The notes: generated from the sequence alone by a model not told the origin. Shown: positions 8,910-18,225, counted from the stretch's first letter. The stretch: DNA of 64,000 bases from JAAFHB01 sp942493325 (GCA_942493325.1 OW818689.1:744001-808000), one strand, 5' to 3'. Numbers and translations are program-made.

Positions 8910-9671
8910 TTAAATTTCAAGTACCAATCCATCATAACCCGGCTCAACATTCCCAGGCAATTCCCGGGCCAGATCGCGATGTTTGCCTATTTGGTGACTC
9001 ATGTGGGTCAGAATTGCTTTGCGCGGACCAATTCTTCCGATCAACTCCAGTGCCCCCTCCAGATTCAGGTGAGAAATATGAGGTGTTTTCCGTAAAGCAC
9101 AAATCACAAGGATATCAACCCCTATTAACTTTTCAAATTCGTGATTTTCAATAACATTAAAATCAGTCATATATGCAAACCTGCCAAACCGAAATCCGTA
9201 AACTGGCAGTTTATGATGGTAAGCTCTGATTGGCATAATTGTAAACGGACCAACTTTGAATTCCCTGTTTTCAAGGTTGATCAGGTTCATTTGCGGTGTT
9301 CCGGGGTATTTATTATCGTCAAAAACGTAACTGAAAATTGTTTTGAGAGATTTTTGTACCCGTGCTTCACAATAAACATCCATGGGTGATTTATGTACCC
9401 AGTTAAAACTGCGGATATCGTCTAAACCAAAAATATGATCGGCATGTTCGTGCGTAAGTAAAATAGCGTCAAGATTTTCAACCTGATAACGTAACATCTG
9501 TTGCCTGAAATCCGGACCAACATCAACTACAATCCGCGATGTTCCCTCCTCGATCATTATTGCACTCCTGAGCCGCTTGTCTTTAGCATCATCCGATCGG
9601 CAAACATCACATTTACACGCAATAACAGGCACCCCTTGCGATGTACCGGTACCCAGTAAGGTTACTCTCAT
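8910..9671 (-). CDS. MBL-fold metallo-hydrolase (PhnP-like)
   Basis: A 253-residue metallo-beta-lactamase-fold hydrolase. I start at the ATG at 9671, where GGAAG lies close upstream and the protein begins MRVTLLGTGTSQGVP, as the family does. CKCDVC gives the structural zinc cluster seen in PhnP-type phosphodiesterases, THEHADHIFGLDD is the HxHxDH metal motif, YMTDFN gives the bridging Asp, and LTHMSHQIG a late His. Relatives hydrolyse cyclic phosphodiesters such as phosphoribosyl 1,2-cyclic phosphate, but no phn genes are present here, so the substrate is open. A diverged copy of its 3' end lies at 6210-6284. Confidence 0.82.
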   Translation of the reverse strand: MRVTLLGTGTSQGVPVIACKCDVCRSDDAKDKRLRSAIMIEEGTSRIVVDVGPDFRQQMLRYQVENLDAILLTHEHADHIFGLDDIRSFNWVHKSPMDVYCEARVQKSLKTIFSYVFDDNKYPGTPQMNLINLENREFKVGPFTIMPIRAYHHKLPVYGFRFGRFAYMTDFNVIENHEFEKLIGVDILVICALRKTPHISHLNLEGALELIGRIGPRKAILTHMSHQIGKHRDLARELPGNVEPGYDGLVLEI

Positions 9672-9865
9672 TATCTTCCTTTTCTTCCTTTCATTATTGA
9701 TCCAAACGTACTTCAAAAAATTATTGTTACCAAGAATTAATCCTGCAAGATGGATTATAATTTACCAAAAATGAAATCACACAAACACAGATAACTCAAA
9801 AACAGATATATACCAGTATATTCCATATTTGTTATCCCGTCAAACCTTAAAGAGACAGAAATACT

Positions 9866-9873
9866 TACCTTTG
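9866..9873 (+). promoter_or_regulatory. -7 element before the RsmI-like gene
   Basis: TACCTTTG, a perfect TANNTTTG match, 16 bases before the start codon. No clear -33 element is visible. It implies a very short leader. Confidence 0.5.
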
Positions 9874-9888
9874 CCAAAATTTTGAATT

Positions 9889-10590
9889 ATGGCCTCTCTT
9901 TACCTTATCCCTACAACGCTTGGCGAATCGGAAACGGCTCATGTAATCCCTTCCGATGTCTCCGCTGTAGTAAAAAAAATCAGTTATTTCATCGTCGAAA
10001 ATATCCGTACCGCCCGCCGGTACCTGCGCAAGATGGATTCACAGCTAAATATAGATGAACTGCACTTTTTTGAATTAAACCAACATACCGACAGCTCCAT
10101 AATCGAACAGTACCTGAATCCGATCCTTGAAGGTTATGATGTTGGAATTATCTCCGAAGCAGGATGCCCTGGTATTGCTGATCCGGGTGCAGAAGTTGTT
10201 AAATATGCGCATTTAAAGCAAATTCGTGTTATTCCATTGGTAGGACCCTCCTCTATTTTGCTTTCGCTGATGGCTTCAGGAATGAACGGACAAAATTTTG
10301 CATTTATTGGTTATATTCCGGTAAAATCACCTGAAAGGATAAAAGCGATTAAAGAAATTGAAAGAAGGTCTTCGCATGAGAAGCAGACTCAAATCTTTAT
10401 CGAAGCTCCGTACCGCAATACACAATTAATCAACGATCTGATTAATACGCTGAATGATCAGACACGTCTCTGTATCGCCTGCGACCTTACACTGGATACC
10501 GAATACATTAAAACACAAACTGTTTCGCAATGGAAAAAAGGGGTGCCTGATCTGAACAAGCGTCCGGCAATTTTTCTGGTACAAGGATAA
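9889..10590 (+). CDS. SAM-dependent methyltransferase, RsmI/tetrapyrrole methylase family
   Basis: A 233-residue member of the tetrapyrrole methylase superfamily that also contains RsmI, the 16S rRNA C1402 ribose 2'-O-methyltransferase. Visible landmarks: IISEAGCPGIADPGAEVV near residue 90 and PLVGPSSILLSLMASGMNG near 120, both typical of RsmI. It is shorter than E. coli RsmI (about 286) and the N-terminal GTP/GNLxD-type block is replaced by LYLIPTTLGES, which is typical of a Bacteroidota variant. Function as an rRNA methylase is likely but not proven. It is a single gene with its own -7 element. Confidence 0.8.
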   Translation: MASLYLIPTTLGESETAHVIPSDVSAVVKKISYFIVENIRTARRYLRKMDSQLNIDELHFFELNQHTDSSIIEQYLNPILEGYDVGIISEAGCPGIADPGAEVVKYAHLKQIRVIPLVGPSSILLSLMASGMNGQNFAFIGYIPVKSPERIKAIKEIERRSSHEKQTQIFIEAPYRNTQLINDLINTLNDQTRLCIACDLTLDTEYIKTQTVSQWKKGVPDLNKRPAIFLVQG

Positions 10591-10754
10591 CCTGTCGTTT
10601 CAAAAATTTCGTAAGCTGAATACAACCATTGAGTTTTAGACTATCGTGAAAATACAGACCAGACACCGTTCCATGATCACAACGATCAAAACCCGAAAAA
10701 TGTCCAATTGAGGTAAGAGGATTGCCATCTGAGGCTCCTCAATATCTATTCAGA

Positions 10755-10964
10755 ATAAAAAGATGTCCATCTTATATGAAAAGCAAACCATTGGAGATGA
10801 CAAGATGTCCATTTGCAGTGAAAAGCAGACCATTGGAGATGAAAAGATGTCAGTTTGAGGTGAAAAGATATTCGCGTGAGGTGAAAAGATGTCAGTTTGA
10901 GGTGAAAAGATATTCATTAGAAGTGAAAAGATGTCCTTATGAAATGAAAAGATGTGTCAGGAAT
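10755..10964 (+). repeat. 21-nt minisatellite, about ten units
   Basis: Ten head-to-tail units of 21 bases share the core TGAAAAGATGTC or TGAAAAGATATTC, and neighbouring units alternate to give a 42-nt higher-order period. The period is a multiple of three, so an open frame with heptad repeats (EVKRCQF, EVKRYSR) runs through it, but that frame has only a TTG start and no recognisable product. I treat it as a non-coding repeat. Confidence 0.8.
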
Positions 10965-10979
10965 ATTGTGCAACCATGA

Positions 10980-11202
10980 CTTCATGCCGGGTCTTTCAGA
11001 CCACACGAAGTCCTAATTAATATAGGCAGATTCCATTCTAAGTAATAGGAATGATATAATGTCGTATTCTTTTCTTGATTTACCCCTAAATCCCGATAAA
11101 ATCGGGACTTTCGCTGCCCACAAGCACTGACGATATTAGAAGCATGAGTCCCCTTCGAGGGGGTTGGGGGTGAAAAATACGACAATAAAGAGTTCCCATT
11201 AC
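10980..11202. other. Intergenic spacer with common Bacteroidota-type short repeats
   Basis: Contains the small palindrome TCCCGATAAAATCGGGA (about 11090-11106) and a CCCCTTCGAGGGGGTTGGGG stretch (about 11149-11168) of the sort often scattered between genes in this phylum. No gene is visible. Confidence 0.4.
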
Positions 11203-11400
11203 TTATCTTGATTTTGTCTGACGGTCAATAATAATATTTTCAAGTTCCTTATTCATTTCGGTCCAATAGCTTTTGCAAATATTATCAAATTGGTCAAGTG
11301 TCAATTCGCTTCTATTTTGATCGAATTTTTTTATGGTCATGCAACTGATTGTCAAGTTACCACCACAATAACTAAAATCAGTATTATTTGATATTGTTAT
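11203..11400 (-). pseudogene. Possible gene fragment (unidentified)
   Basis: On the minus strand, directly after the AmpG-like gene, an open frame without a convincing start reads ITISNNTDFSYCGGNLTISC and then MTIKKFDQNRSELTLDQFDN, ending in IIIDRQTKSR-stop. An internal ATG at 11340 would give 45 residues. The protein-like composition suggests the tail of a gene whose front is lost. I do not recognise the family. Confidence 0.3.
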
Positions 11401-11410
11401 TGCCCCTGGA

Positions 11411-13081
11411 TCATTTCTTTATTCCAAATTCAGGATTAATTTTTAGAAACTTAATGGCAATCAAACCAGGGATCGCGCAAATCATCACGTATATAAAGAA
11501 ATGCTGATAACCCAGCAGCTCTTTCATATAGCCTGAAATCATTCCGGGAATCATCATACCCAGAGCCATCAATGAAGTGCCAATTGCAAATTCTGCCGTC
11601 TTAAATTTACTTTCCCCGACAAAGGAGAGCATATAAAGCATATAGGCCGTGAATCCGAAACCATATCCCATTTGCTCAGCAGCGATCGACAGATAAATAG
11701 TTATATCACCGGGTACAGGCTGAACGGCAGAAAGATAGATATACACACTAATCGGAATATTCATTGCCAGGGCCATTACCCAGATCATCTTTTTCAAACC
11801 GTATTTTGAAGCTACAATACCGCCCAGAATTCCGCCTATTGTAAGACAGATCATCCCAAGAGTTCCATATGCAATTCCGTACTGAGCCGAGGTCATACCG
11901 ATACCTCCGCTATTTCGTGAATCAACCAGGAATGGGGTGGCAACTTTAACAAGCTGAGCTTCACCCAGACGGTACATCAGGAAGAAAATCAATGCAGGCC
12001 CGATCCCCGGTTTTGTAAAGAATGAGGCAAAGACTTCGCCGTAAACTTTGAGATTTACCTGCGATTTCTCTTTGGTATCCATGGGTCTCGGTAAAGCAAT
12101 ACGGTGATATACAGCCAATAATAACAATACAATACCGAGGCATCCCAGTGAAACAGTCCAGCTGAATGCAATATTTCCTGCAGTAGCCTTAAACTGTGAA
12201 CTGGTTTGGCTGGTCAGGTTATGATCGACACGAATAGTGGCTGCCACCGGTTTATCCCAGTTGGAAGCTGTAAATTCGAATCGTCCCGTATGATTTTTTG
12301 GAAGATCAATGTCTTTACTGCCTCCTTTACGTCCAAGATTTACAACAATTGTTTCATCCTGCGCCGGAGGAGCCGACAAGGCCAGGTAGATAACAGCAGA
12401 ATCAACAGCAGATACCCCTTTTTCAAATATCGGGATCTGAACCTTTTCAGGGAAAATTAATATCCGGGGATCACCCTCCTGTTTTACAATCTTAATATCA
12501 GTAATATCAGCAGGCTTAAACTGAGCGGCAGGAACGGCATTCACTTCAAAGGAAATGGGTTCCAGTCCTGTGTTCTCCTGGATTAAGCCGGCAATCAATG
12601 GAAGTAATCCAAGGGCAGTCAACATGGCAAAACGGTAGAAAGTGCTTCGTATTCCCACAAAAAATGCCTGATTGTGCTGATCGAGTGAAAGCATGTAAAA
12701 ACCATCGGCAGCAATGTCATGACTTGCCGAGGAGATCGCGATAACGGCAAAAATGGCAATTGTAACCGGGAAATAGAATGGTAATTGCATCGCGAAACCA
12801 ACTGCAATAAAAGCCAATCCGAGCAATAATTGCGTCCACAGGATCCAGTTTCTTTTTGTTGAAACCACGTCGATGTAAGGACTCCATAATGGTTTTATCG
12901 CCCACGGCAGGTAAAGTAAACTTGTCCAGAAAGCAAAGGTGGCAATCGAAACACCCATGGTCTTATAAATCAGACCGGAGGTGATCATCACGATACTGTA
13001 GGGAATTCCCTGGTAAAAATACAGACTCGGAACCCATGACCACGGATTACGCGTACTGCTTTTTTGTTGATTTTCAGTCAT
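11411..13081 (-). CDS. ampG: AmpG-like MFS transporter (muropeptide/amino-sugar uptake)
   Basis: A 556-residue major facilitator protein of the PAT/AmpG type, which carries anhydro-muropeptides or related sugars across the inner membrane. The start is AmpG-like (WSWVPSLYFYQGIPYSIV), with KPLWSPYIDVVSTKR after the second helix and SASHDIAADGFYML in the fourth. Between helices six and seven (about residues 168-308) there is a large, charged, beta-rich insertion with few hydrophobic stretches, probably outside the membrane; ordinary AmpG lacks it. It heads toward the salvage genes downstream on the same strand (GH9-CE4, SpoIID) and the divergent kinase/MurQ pair, supporting a peptidoglycan role. 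Confidence 0.78.
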   Translation of the reverse strand: MTENQQKSSTRNPWSWVPSLYFYQGIPYSIVMITSGLIYKTMGVSIATFAFWTSLLYLPWAIKPLWSPYIDVVSTKRNWILWTQLLLGLAFIAVGFAMQLPFYFPVTIAIFAVIAISSASHDIAADGFYMLSLDQHNQAFFVGIRSTFYRFAMLTALGLLPLIAGLIQENTGLEPISFEVNAVPAAQFKPADITDIKIVKQEGDPRILIFPEKVQIPIFEKGVSAVDSAVIYLALSAPPAQDETIVVNLGRKGGSKDIDLPKNHTGRFEFTASNWDKPVAATIRVDHNLTSQTSSQFKATAGNIAFSWTVSLGCLGIVLLLLAVYHRIALPRPMDTKEKSQVNLKVYGEVFASFFTKPGIGPALIFFLMYRLGEAQLVKVATPFLVDSRNSGGIGMTSAQYGIAYGTLGMICLTIGGILGGIVASKYGLKKMIWVMALAMNIPISVYIYLSAVQPVPGDITIYLSIAAEQMGYGFGFTAYMLYMLSFVGESKFKTAEFAIGTSLMALGMMIPGMISGYMKELLGYQHFFIYVMICAIPGLIAIKFLKINPEFGIKK

Positions 13082-13136
13082 AATTATCTGTTGTTTAGTT
13101 CTTTATTACATTAGTTTGGCAGACACTAAATTTTTC

Positions 13137-15608
13137 TCAGGAGAATGCCTTAAATGTGTATTCTTTTTTTAGTAATTTTTCAATAATTTGATTCAATGAA
13201 TCATAAAATTTGTCTTTCCTGTCCGGATGCGTGCCCGGGTGAATTAAAATGATCGCACCATTCAAATGGTTATCATTCGTTATTTCAAATTTCATTAATT
13301 GTTCCGACAACTGTTTCGATGATTTGTAATTCGGCATCGCAGGCGTTGTGTAATCAGCGTTTGTTCCGATACCGGGGGTAAAATTAACTAATTGCATATT
13401 GCGGGAGGTGCTCCATTCGCTTATCGGGCGGTTATACCATTCGTAGGGAGCAAGAAAATACTTCACAACTTCAGGTGATAGACCAAACTTATATAGCTCT
13501 GCAAGATTACGTGTAATATCTTCATCGAATTCCTGGTGTGTAATAAGCAGTGAATCCCGTTTTTCCCAGGGGGCATACAACAGATGTCGGTCAGAATGTG
13601 GTCCTACATAATGATGACCGGCAATCATCCGCTTGATACTATTATTATATTTCGGATTTCTAAGGAAATTACCGGTAAGGAAAAAGGATGCCTTTACTTT
13701 TTTTCGGGATAAGCTGTTCAGGGTTTTATCTATTCCTTCACCATATTCATCAGCTGAAAAGACCAGGTAAACTGTTTTTTGATCTGTATCCATTCGGGTC
13801 ACCGCGCCATACCGGTCGATTGTACTGTTTTTGAACCTGAGTTGATTTATCCCCTCTTTTTCAAGCGACGACAGGTAAAAACTAAGACTTGCCGTGCCAT
13901 CCATAGTCGGTTCGTTCGTGCTGTAATCACCCATATCATCATGATAAACCGCTACTCCGTTTTGAAATGGACGATAGGCATCCTCTTTCATTAATTTAAT
14001 TCCGATCAATCCGGCATACACCTGGCTTGAAACAGGACCGTCGACCAGTCCGCCCCAGGTTGGATCACCATGGATGAAGGTAATGGATGAGTGAGGAATT
14101 TGCGGATAATCACCATTTGACGGTAATCCGCAGATCATACTGGTTCCCCATGGATTGCAGCCGAAAAGCCAGTCACGTAATGCTGCCTCCATTTCCACAA
14201 ATGTAGAATCGGAAGTTGCTTCAAAATAGACTCTTGCCTGAGTGATTGCAGCTACATTCAGATTATTTGAACACCAGATATATGGAATTCCATTCAAAAA
14301 CGGATCAGATTTGCCTTTTTCGTAAAGGAGCTTTAAGCCGTTGTTCATTAAGCCTGAAAAGATCTTAGCCGACGGACCGGCTAATTTTGCCTGATTCGCA
14401 TGCCCCATATTCACAAAAGGATAATACTGGTAATGCCGGGCAGTGCCTCTTTCCATCCAGGGGGTGACCGGTTCGAGCTGGCCCCAGTAATTAGCCTGAT
14501 TCAGAAAATACGGGTCTCCGTTTAACTGGTAAAGCTCGATGGCCGCAAGTTCAAGATCATCGATGTAATTGTCCTCCTCATAAAAATAGGGCGACACGAC
14601 GCTGGTAGTTTGAGATACACCAAGATCGGAAAGACCGAATGTAAAAGCTGCTTTGGCCTTAACAGCCAGCATTTTACTAAATACCGGATCACTCTTCTGA
14701 AAAATGCGTGCTCCCAGTGCGAAAGCTGAACTGTATTTTCCGGCTGTGGATGAGACGCCCGTGGAACGATTCTTATATTTAGAAAGACCCTGAACCTTTC
14801 CGGTCACAAAGTATACCGGGCGGTATAAACCGTTTCCATATGATGCAACATCTTTGTTGGGTAATCTTAATCCCGTATGATCACGATCGTCCGCAATCTG
14901 ATTGTACATCTCCGCACTGTCGGGGTTCATTTTAACCATCCAGTCCAATCCCCATTTGATTTCATTCAGTATATCGGCGGTTCCGTCAGCCCCGGGAAGC
15001 CCCGCAGCATCGAATTTGTCACCAAAAACTTCAGGGTTCCGGGAATAGGCATAAAGCATCTGATATACAGCATTCGCTGAAGTGGTTAAATATTGCAGGT
15101 AATCGCTTGCATCGTGCCATCCACCTTTAACATCAATGATCTGTCCCGATTTCGTGGGATGATCGACTATAAAACCATCATGGGTGTGACACGAATCTTT
15201 GAGATAAGGATTATACCCGCAACGTTGCTGGCGCATATAATTCAGTGTATAATCTGCCGCTCCATGATAAACATCAGTTGCAATTGTGAATTCAGGTGAT
15301 TTTGAATTCCCCGCTTTAAGGTAATAGCGTCCCTGTTTTGCAAAGCCTGAAAAATTGAGACGGGCAGCAGATTTCATTCCCCATTTTCCGCCGTCATAAA
15401 TTGCGGGAGAACCTTCAAAAACCACTTTGCCCGAAAGGGCATCAATAAGTTGAAATTGATTTAATCCGACGGGCTCATCGGCAATAAACACTGCGACTTT
15501 TACCGACTGAGGTAAATAACCCATCTGGTTGATCCGGATCCACGAAGATCCGCTGCTTACCAGCACCGAACCTAAAAATACTATCAAAAGCGTAATTCTA
15601 CCTGTCAT
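13137..15608 (-). CDS. Secreted GH9 glycoside hydrolase fused to a CE4-type polysaccharide deacetylase
   Basis: An 823-residue exported protein. A signal peptide (ITLLIVFLGSVLVSSGSS) leads into a cellulase-type Ig-like domain (IRINQMGYLPQSVKVAVF), then a GH9 catalytic domain with GGWHDASDYLQY holding the catalytic Asp pair, the GCNPWGTSMICG block with IPHSS, and NEPTMDGTAS with the acid Glu (about residue 575). The last 230 residues form a NodB-like deacetylase: FSADEYGEGID replaces the usual TFDDG, GPHSDRHLL gives the His-x3-His metal motif. GH9 members act on beta-1,4 glucans or on glucosamine oligomers; the deacetylase and amino-sugar neighbours favour the latter, but this is inference. 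Confidence 0.83.
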   Translation of the reverse strand: MTGRITLLIVFLGSVLVSSGSSWIRINQMGYLPQSVKVAVFIADEPVGLNQFQLIDALSGKVVFEGSPAIYDGGKWGMKSAARLNFSGFAKQGRYYLKAGNSKSPEFTIATDVYHGAADYTLNYMRQQRCGYNPYLKDSCHTHDGFIVDHPTKSGQIIDVKGGWHDASDYLQYLTTSANAVYQMLYAYSRNPEVFGDKFDAAGLPGADGTADILNEIKWGLDWMVKMNPDSAEMYNQIADDRDHTGLRLPNKDVASYGNGLYRPVYFVTGKVQGLSKYKNRSTGVSSTAGKYSSAFALGARIFQKSDPVFSKMLAVKAKAAFTFGLSDLGVSQTTSVVSPYFYEEDNYIDDLELAAIELYQLNGDPYFLNQANYWGQLEPVTPWMERGTARHYQYYPFVNMGHANQAKLAGPSAKIFSGLMNNGLKLLYEKGKSDPFLNGIPYIWCSNNLNVAAITQARVYFEATSDSTFVEMEAALRDWLFGCNPWGTSMICGLPSNGDYPQIPHSSITFIHGDPTWGGLVDGPVSSQVYAGLIGIKLMKEDAYRPFQNGVAVYHDDMGDYSTNEPTMDGTASLSFYLSSLEKEGINQLRFKNSTIDRYGAVTRMDTDQKTVYLVFSADEYGEGIDKTLNSLSRKKVKASFFLTGNFLRNPKYNNSIKRMIAGHHYVGPHSDRHLLYAPWEKRDSLLITHQEFDEDITRNLAELYKFGLSPEVVKYFLAPYEWYNRPISEWSTSRNMQLVNFTPGIGTNADYTTPAMPNYKSSKQLSEQLMKFEITNDNHLNGAIILIHPGTHPDRKDKFYDSLNQIIEKLLKKEYTFKAFS

Positions 15609-15698
15609 CTTAATTGGGAAAGCAGCAAATTATTAGATTAACAAATTGTCATTTAATAAATTACCGGATTGTTAATTTGTTATATTATCAAATCAGCA

Positions 15699-17033
15699 TC
15701 AATACATTCTTTCCAGCTCAGCGCCACGAAAATAGTGTAGTAAGATGTCGTGATACGGGTAGCCCTTGTCTCCCATTACGGCCGCTCCGATCTGGCATAA
15801 ACCAACGCCATGACCCCATCCGGCTCCTTTTAAGATAAAATTTACATTTCCGGCGACTTCTTCCTTTTCAATAAGAAATGCTGAACTGTAAAGATGTGAT
15901 CGGGATAAAGTTTTCCTGATTTCCAGCTCCTTGCCTATTGTCATTGTCCGGAGTGTTCCCACAATTTTCAGTTTGATCAACCGCGCTGAACATCCGCGTT
16001 CCAAGGGGATCAAATCAGTAATCGTTCCAAAATCCAATCCGGTGCGTGATTTAACAAGCTCACTTAATTCATCCTGTGAATAAACCACACTCCACCGAAA
16101 AAAATCGTTGGTTTCCTGATCATAATCGTTTAATACCTGCTTTAAAACCTTTTTGTCCGATGAATTGCAGAAGGCATCAGGATTTCCCGTAATCCATTCT
16201 TTGGCAACATCTTCTTGCTCCAGGGCCAGGCTGAACCCTTCCGGGATCCTGTCGTTATCGACAATCTTTTGCAAATAGGAATGTTTAACCGGCTCCCATA
16301 CGTTTTCGAATACCTCTGTAACGCCACCGCAACATTTCGAAAAGCGCGCATCGCAGATTTTCCCTTCAAATGCGAGCACTTCACCATTGGTTTCCCTGAC
16401 AGCCTTTTCAACAAAAGTTGTGGTCGATCGGGTAATCCCCTGGTAACGCTGGCAATGATCATCGGCACAGACATCAAACAACGTATGATCTTCACGGTCG
16501 TACCATCTGACCAGCGTATTGTCTGTGCGAAATGTAGTCTGGTACTTTTGATTGTCGTTCTGCAAAATTTTGGTTTTCTGAATCTGGGCCAGCAGCCAGC
16601 TTCTCGAAATTACCGCATGAGCTTTTAACAGTTCCATTGAAGAGGTGGCGCTCATCTCGGAAGAGATTACACTGATCAGATAATCCTCTACACTTAAAGC
16701 ATTTATTGCGTGTATCTTGTCTCCTTCACTCACAAAATGAAGTTCACCTTTGAAAAGTTGGTCTTCCTTTCGTTCCCAGTGAAAATTGATCCCGATGGTT
16801 ACATCATGCAACGTAAATGTACCTGTTTCGGGATCAAATGGAATGAGTTTTAAACTGTCAGGAGCTGACCAATTTTCTCCGTTGCAGGTAAGAGAAAGGC
16901 CTGATTCTGTTTTTCTGATGCTGCATTTACCCGTAATAACCGATTCTGAATCAATTAAATGGTATTTTTCTCCAATGGTGAAAAAGATCTCCTTCTCAGC
17001 CATTATTCCTACCTTAATCAGTGGTATTTCCAT
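15699..17033 (-). CDS. SpoIID/LytB domain protein (peptidoglycan lytic transglycosylase-like)
   Basis: A 444-residue protein with the SpoIID domain. In Bacillus, SpoIID cleaves glycan strands already stripped of peptides. Core motifs are present: VEDYLISVISSEMSATSS with the catalytic-type Glu, LKAHAVISRSWLLAQ, and the C-terminal GAGWGHGVGLCQIGA. The insert CCGGVTEVFENVWE is typical of the family. I chose the ATG at 17033; the longer frame begins at TTG. No signal peptide is evident. A short leader of 26 bases separates it from the DUF4922 gene upstream, consistent with one operon. Together with the amidase-like protein at 20048-23110 it would process denuded peptidoglycan. Confidence 0.85.
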   Translation of the reverse strand: MEIPLIKVGIMAEKEIFFTIGEKYHLIDSESVITGKCSIRKTESGLSLTCNGENWSAPDSLKLIPFDPETGTFTLHDVTIGINFHWERKEDQLFKGELHFVSEGDKIHAINALSVEDYLISVISSEMSATSSMELLKAHAVISRSWLLAQIQKTKILQNDNQKYQTTFRTDNTLVRWYDREDHTLFDVCADDHCQRYQGITRSTTTFVEKAVRETNGEVLAFEGKICDARFSKCCGGVTEVFENVWEPVKHSYLQKIVDNDRIPEGFSLALEQEDVAKEWITGNPDAFCNSSDKKVLKQVLNDYDQETNDFFRWSVVYSQDELSELVKSRTGLDFGTITDLIPLERGCSARLIKLKIVGTLRTMTIGKELEIRKTLSRSHLYSSAFLIEKEEVAGNVNFILKGAGWGHGVGLCQIGAAVMGDKGYPYHDILLHYFRGAELERMY

Positions 17034-17059
17034 ATCGATATTCAATAAGTTTTAATAAA

Positions 17060-17992
17060 TCAAAGTTGATTGATCAGTGTTAACACAGTCGCAGGATCAA
17101 GACAAACCTGGCGGAATATATCTGTTATGTCCTCAGCAGTTATCTGGGCAAAATCCTCCTCACGGGGAGTTATGAATACACCACCCATATCGACAGATGC
17201 GGGGCTCAAAACAATTTGTTTATCTCCCGTTTCAAAATACTGAGCAGGACGGTGTAAGGTTCGTGGAAAAATATGTATAATCCATTCGTTGTGATCAACT
17301 GAAGCCAGGATATTAAGCATGGGCTCAGTTTCATCAGGCTGAAGCGACTGTAACTGACTATATATCTGATCAAAAACAGCAATTAACGCGGTTTTGTCAG
17401 TACTGTTTAAGGTAATGACTCCACGTTGATAGTCGGGCCAATGCGATAAAGCAACGGCACCTAAAGAACGAACTTTCCGGCAGCATCTTTTTATATTGAA
17501 ATCGTCCTCAATCTGTAAAAATCCTTTGATTCCTGCCTGAAAATGAAGATGATCAGGAGCGGAAGCCCCACATTTTGGACCATTGTAAAAAATGACAAAA
17601 TCATCGAGACCGGCAGCCAGATCGAGCATACTTCCAAAATTGCCGGCTATCCGCTGATCGGTATGATTCAGATTCGGGATGGTGAGGTGTTCCGGAAATA
17701 TCGGGAATGGGTTGACCAGCACCATATACTGATCATCGAAAGGCAAACCCCGTTGTTGCGGAGGGAGATTTTTCTGACAAAGAAAACAAACACGCGTTTC
17801 GATGGACCGGGCATCAACCTTTGCCGATGAAGAGACAATTCGTGCCGGATTGAACTGAACGTCGATGTGATAATCACCGAAATCAAAGGTTTTTATTTCA
17901 ACTTTATCAAGACTTAAATAGTTCCTCGATGCCAGATCCCATTCACTGACCTGTTGACGGATTAATTCCCTCGCTTCTTTTGAAAACTTCAT
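17060..17992 (-). CDS. DUF4922 protein, HIT-like nucleotidyltransferase/phosphorylase fold
   Basis: A 310-residue cytoplasmic protein with a CFLCQKNLP zinc-type pair near residue 88, NPFPIFPEHLTIP near 114 and a histidine triad-like APDHLHFQAG near 167. These features resemble GDP-L-galactose phosphorylase and Ap4A phosphorylase-type enzymes, and the DUF4922 family common in Bacteroidota. It may transfer or phosphorolyse a nucleotide sugar. It sits upstream of the SpoIID gene and is followed upstream by a repeat-filled spacer. Catalytic details are inference. Confidence 0.7.
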   Translation of the reverse strand: MKFSKEARELIRQQVSEWDLASRNYLSLDKVEIKTFDFGDYHIDVQFNPARIVSSSAKVDARSIETRVCFLCQKNLPPQQRGLPFDDQYMVLVNPFPIFPEHLTIPNLNHTDQRIAGNFGSMLDLAAGLDDFVIFYNGPKCGASAPDHLHFQAGIKGFLQIEDDFNIKRCCRKVRSLGAVALSHWPDYQRGVITLNSTDKTALIAVFDQIYSQLQSLQPDETEPMLNILASVDHNEWIIHIFPRTLHRPAQYFETGDKQIVLSPASVDMGGVFITPREEDFAQITAEDITDIFRQVCLDPATVLTLINQL

Positions 17993-18041
17993 TGTATTTT
18001 CTTATGATTCATTATATGTTGATGAATGTAAATTGATTCCG

Positions 18042-18144
18042 AAGTGACCGGATGACTTTTAATAAACTGATCCATTACCCGAATACTTTGATCGATGAAC
18101 TGTCACGCGATCACTTTGATCACAAAACAGTCACCCGGTCACTT
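18042..18144. repeat. R1 palindromic element, copy 1 (long form)
   Basis: Bounded by AAGTGACCGGATGACT and AGTCACCCGGTCACTT, imperfect inverted repeats. The interior differs from other copies and is about 20 bases longer. Confidence 0.75.
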
Positions 18145-18176
18145 TGATCAACTGCCGTGTTATATTCTTTGAATTT

Positions 18177-18225
18177 GCGGCGCATATGTCGTTTTAGTTT
18201 CAGCGAACTTTTGTAGTTGCGCCGC
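18177..18225. repeat. R2 palindromic element, copy 1
   Basis: Ends GCGGCGCA and TGCGCCGC pair, with about 33 bases between them. Six further full or partial copies occur in the window. Confidence 0.75.

Noticed and set aside
10755..10964. Possible CRISPR array in the 21-nt repeat
   Set aside because: Units are contiguous with no spacers.
10722..10979. 85-codon open frame with KRCQFEVKRY-type heptads
   Set aside because: It starts with TTG and is produced by the 21-nt tandem repeat; no credible start or homologue type.
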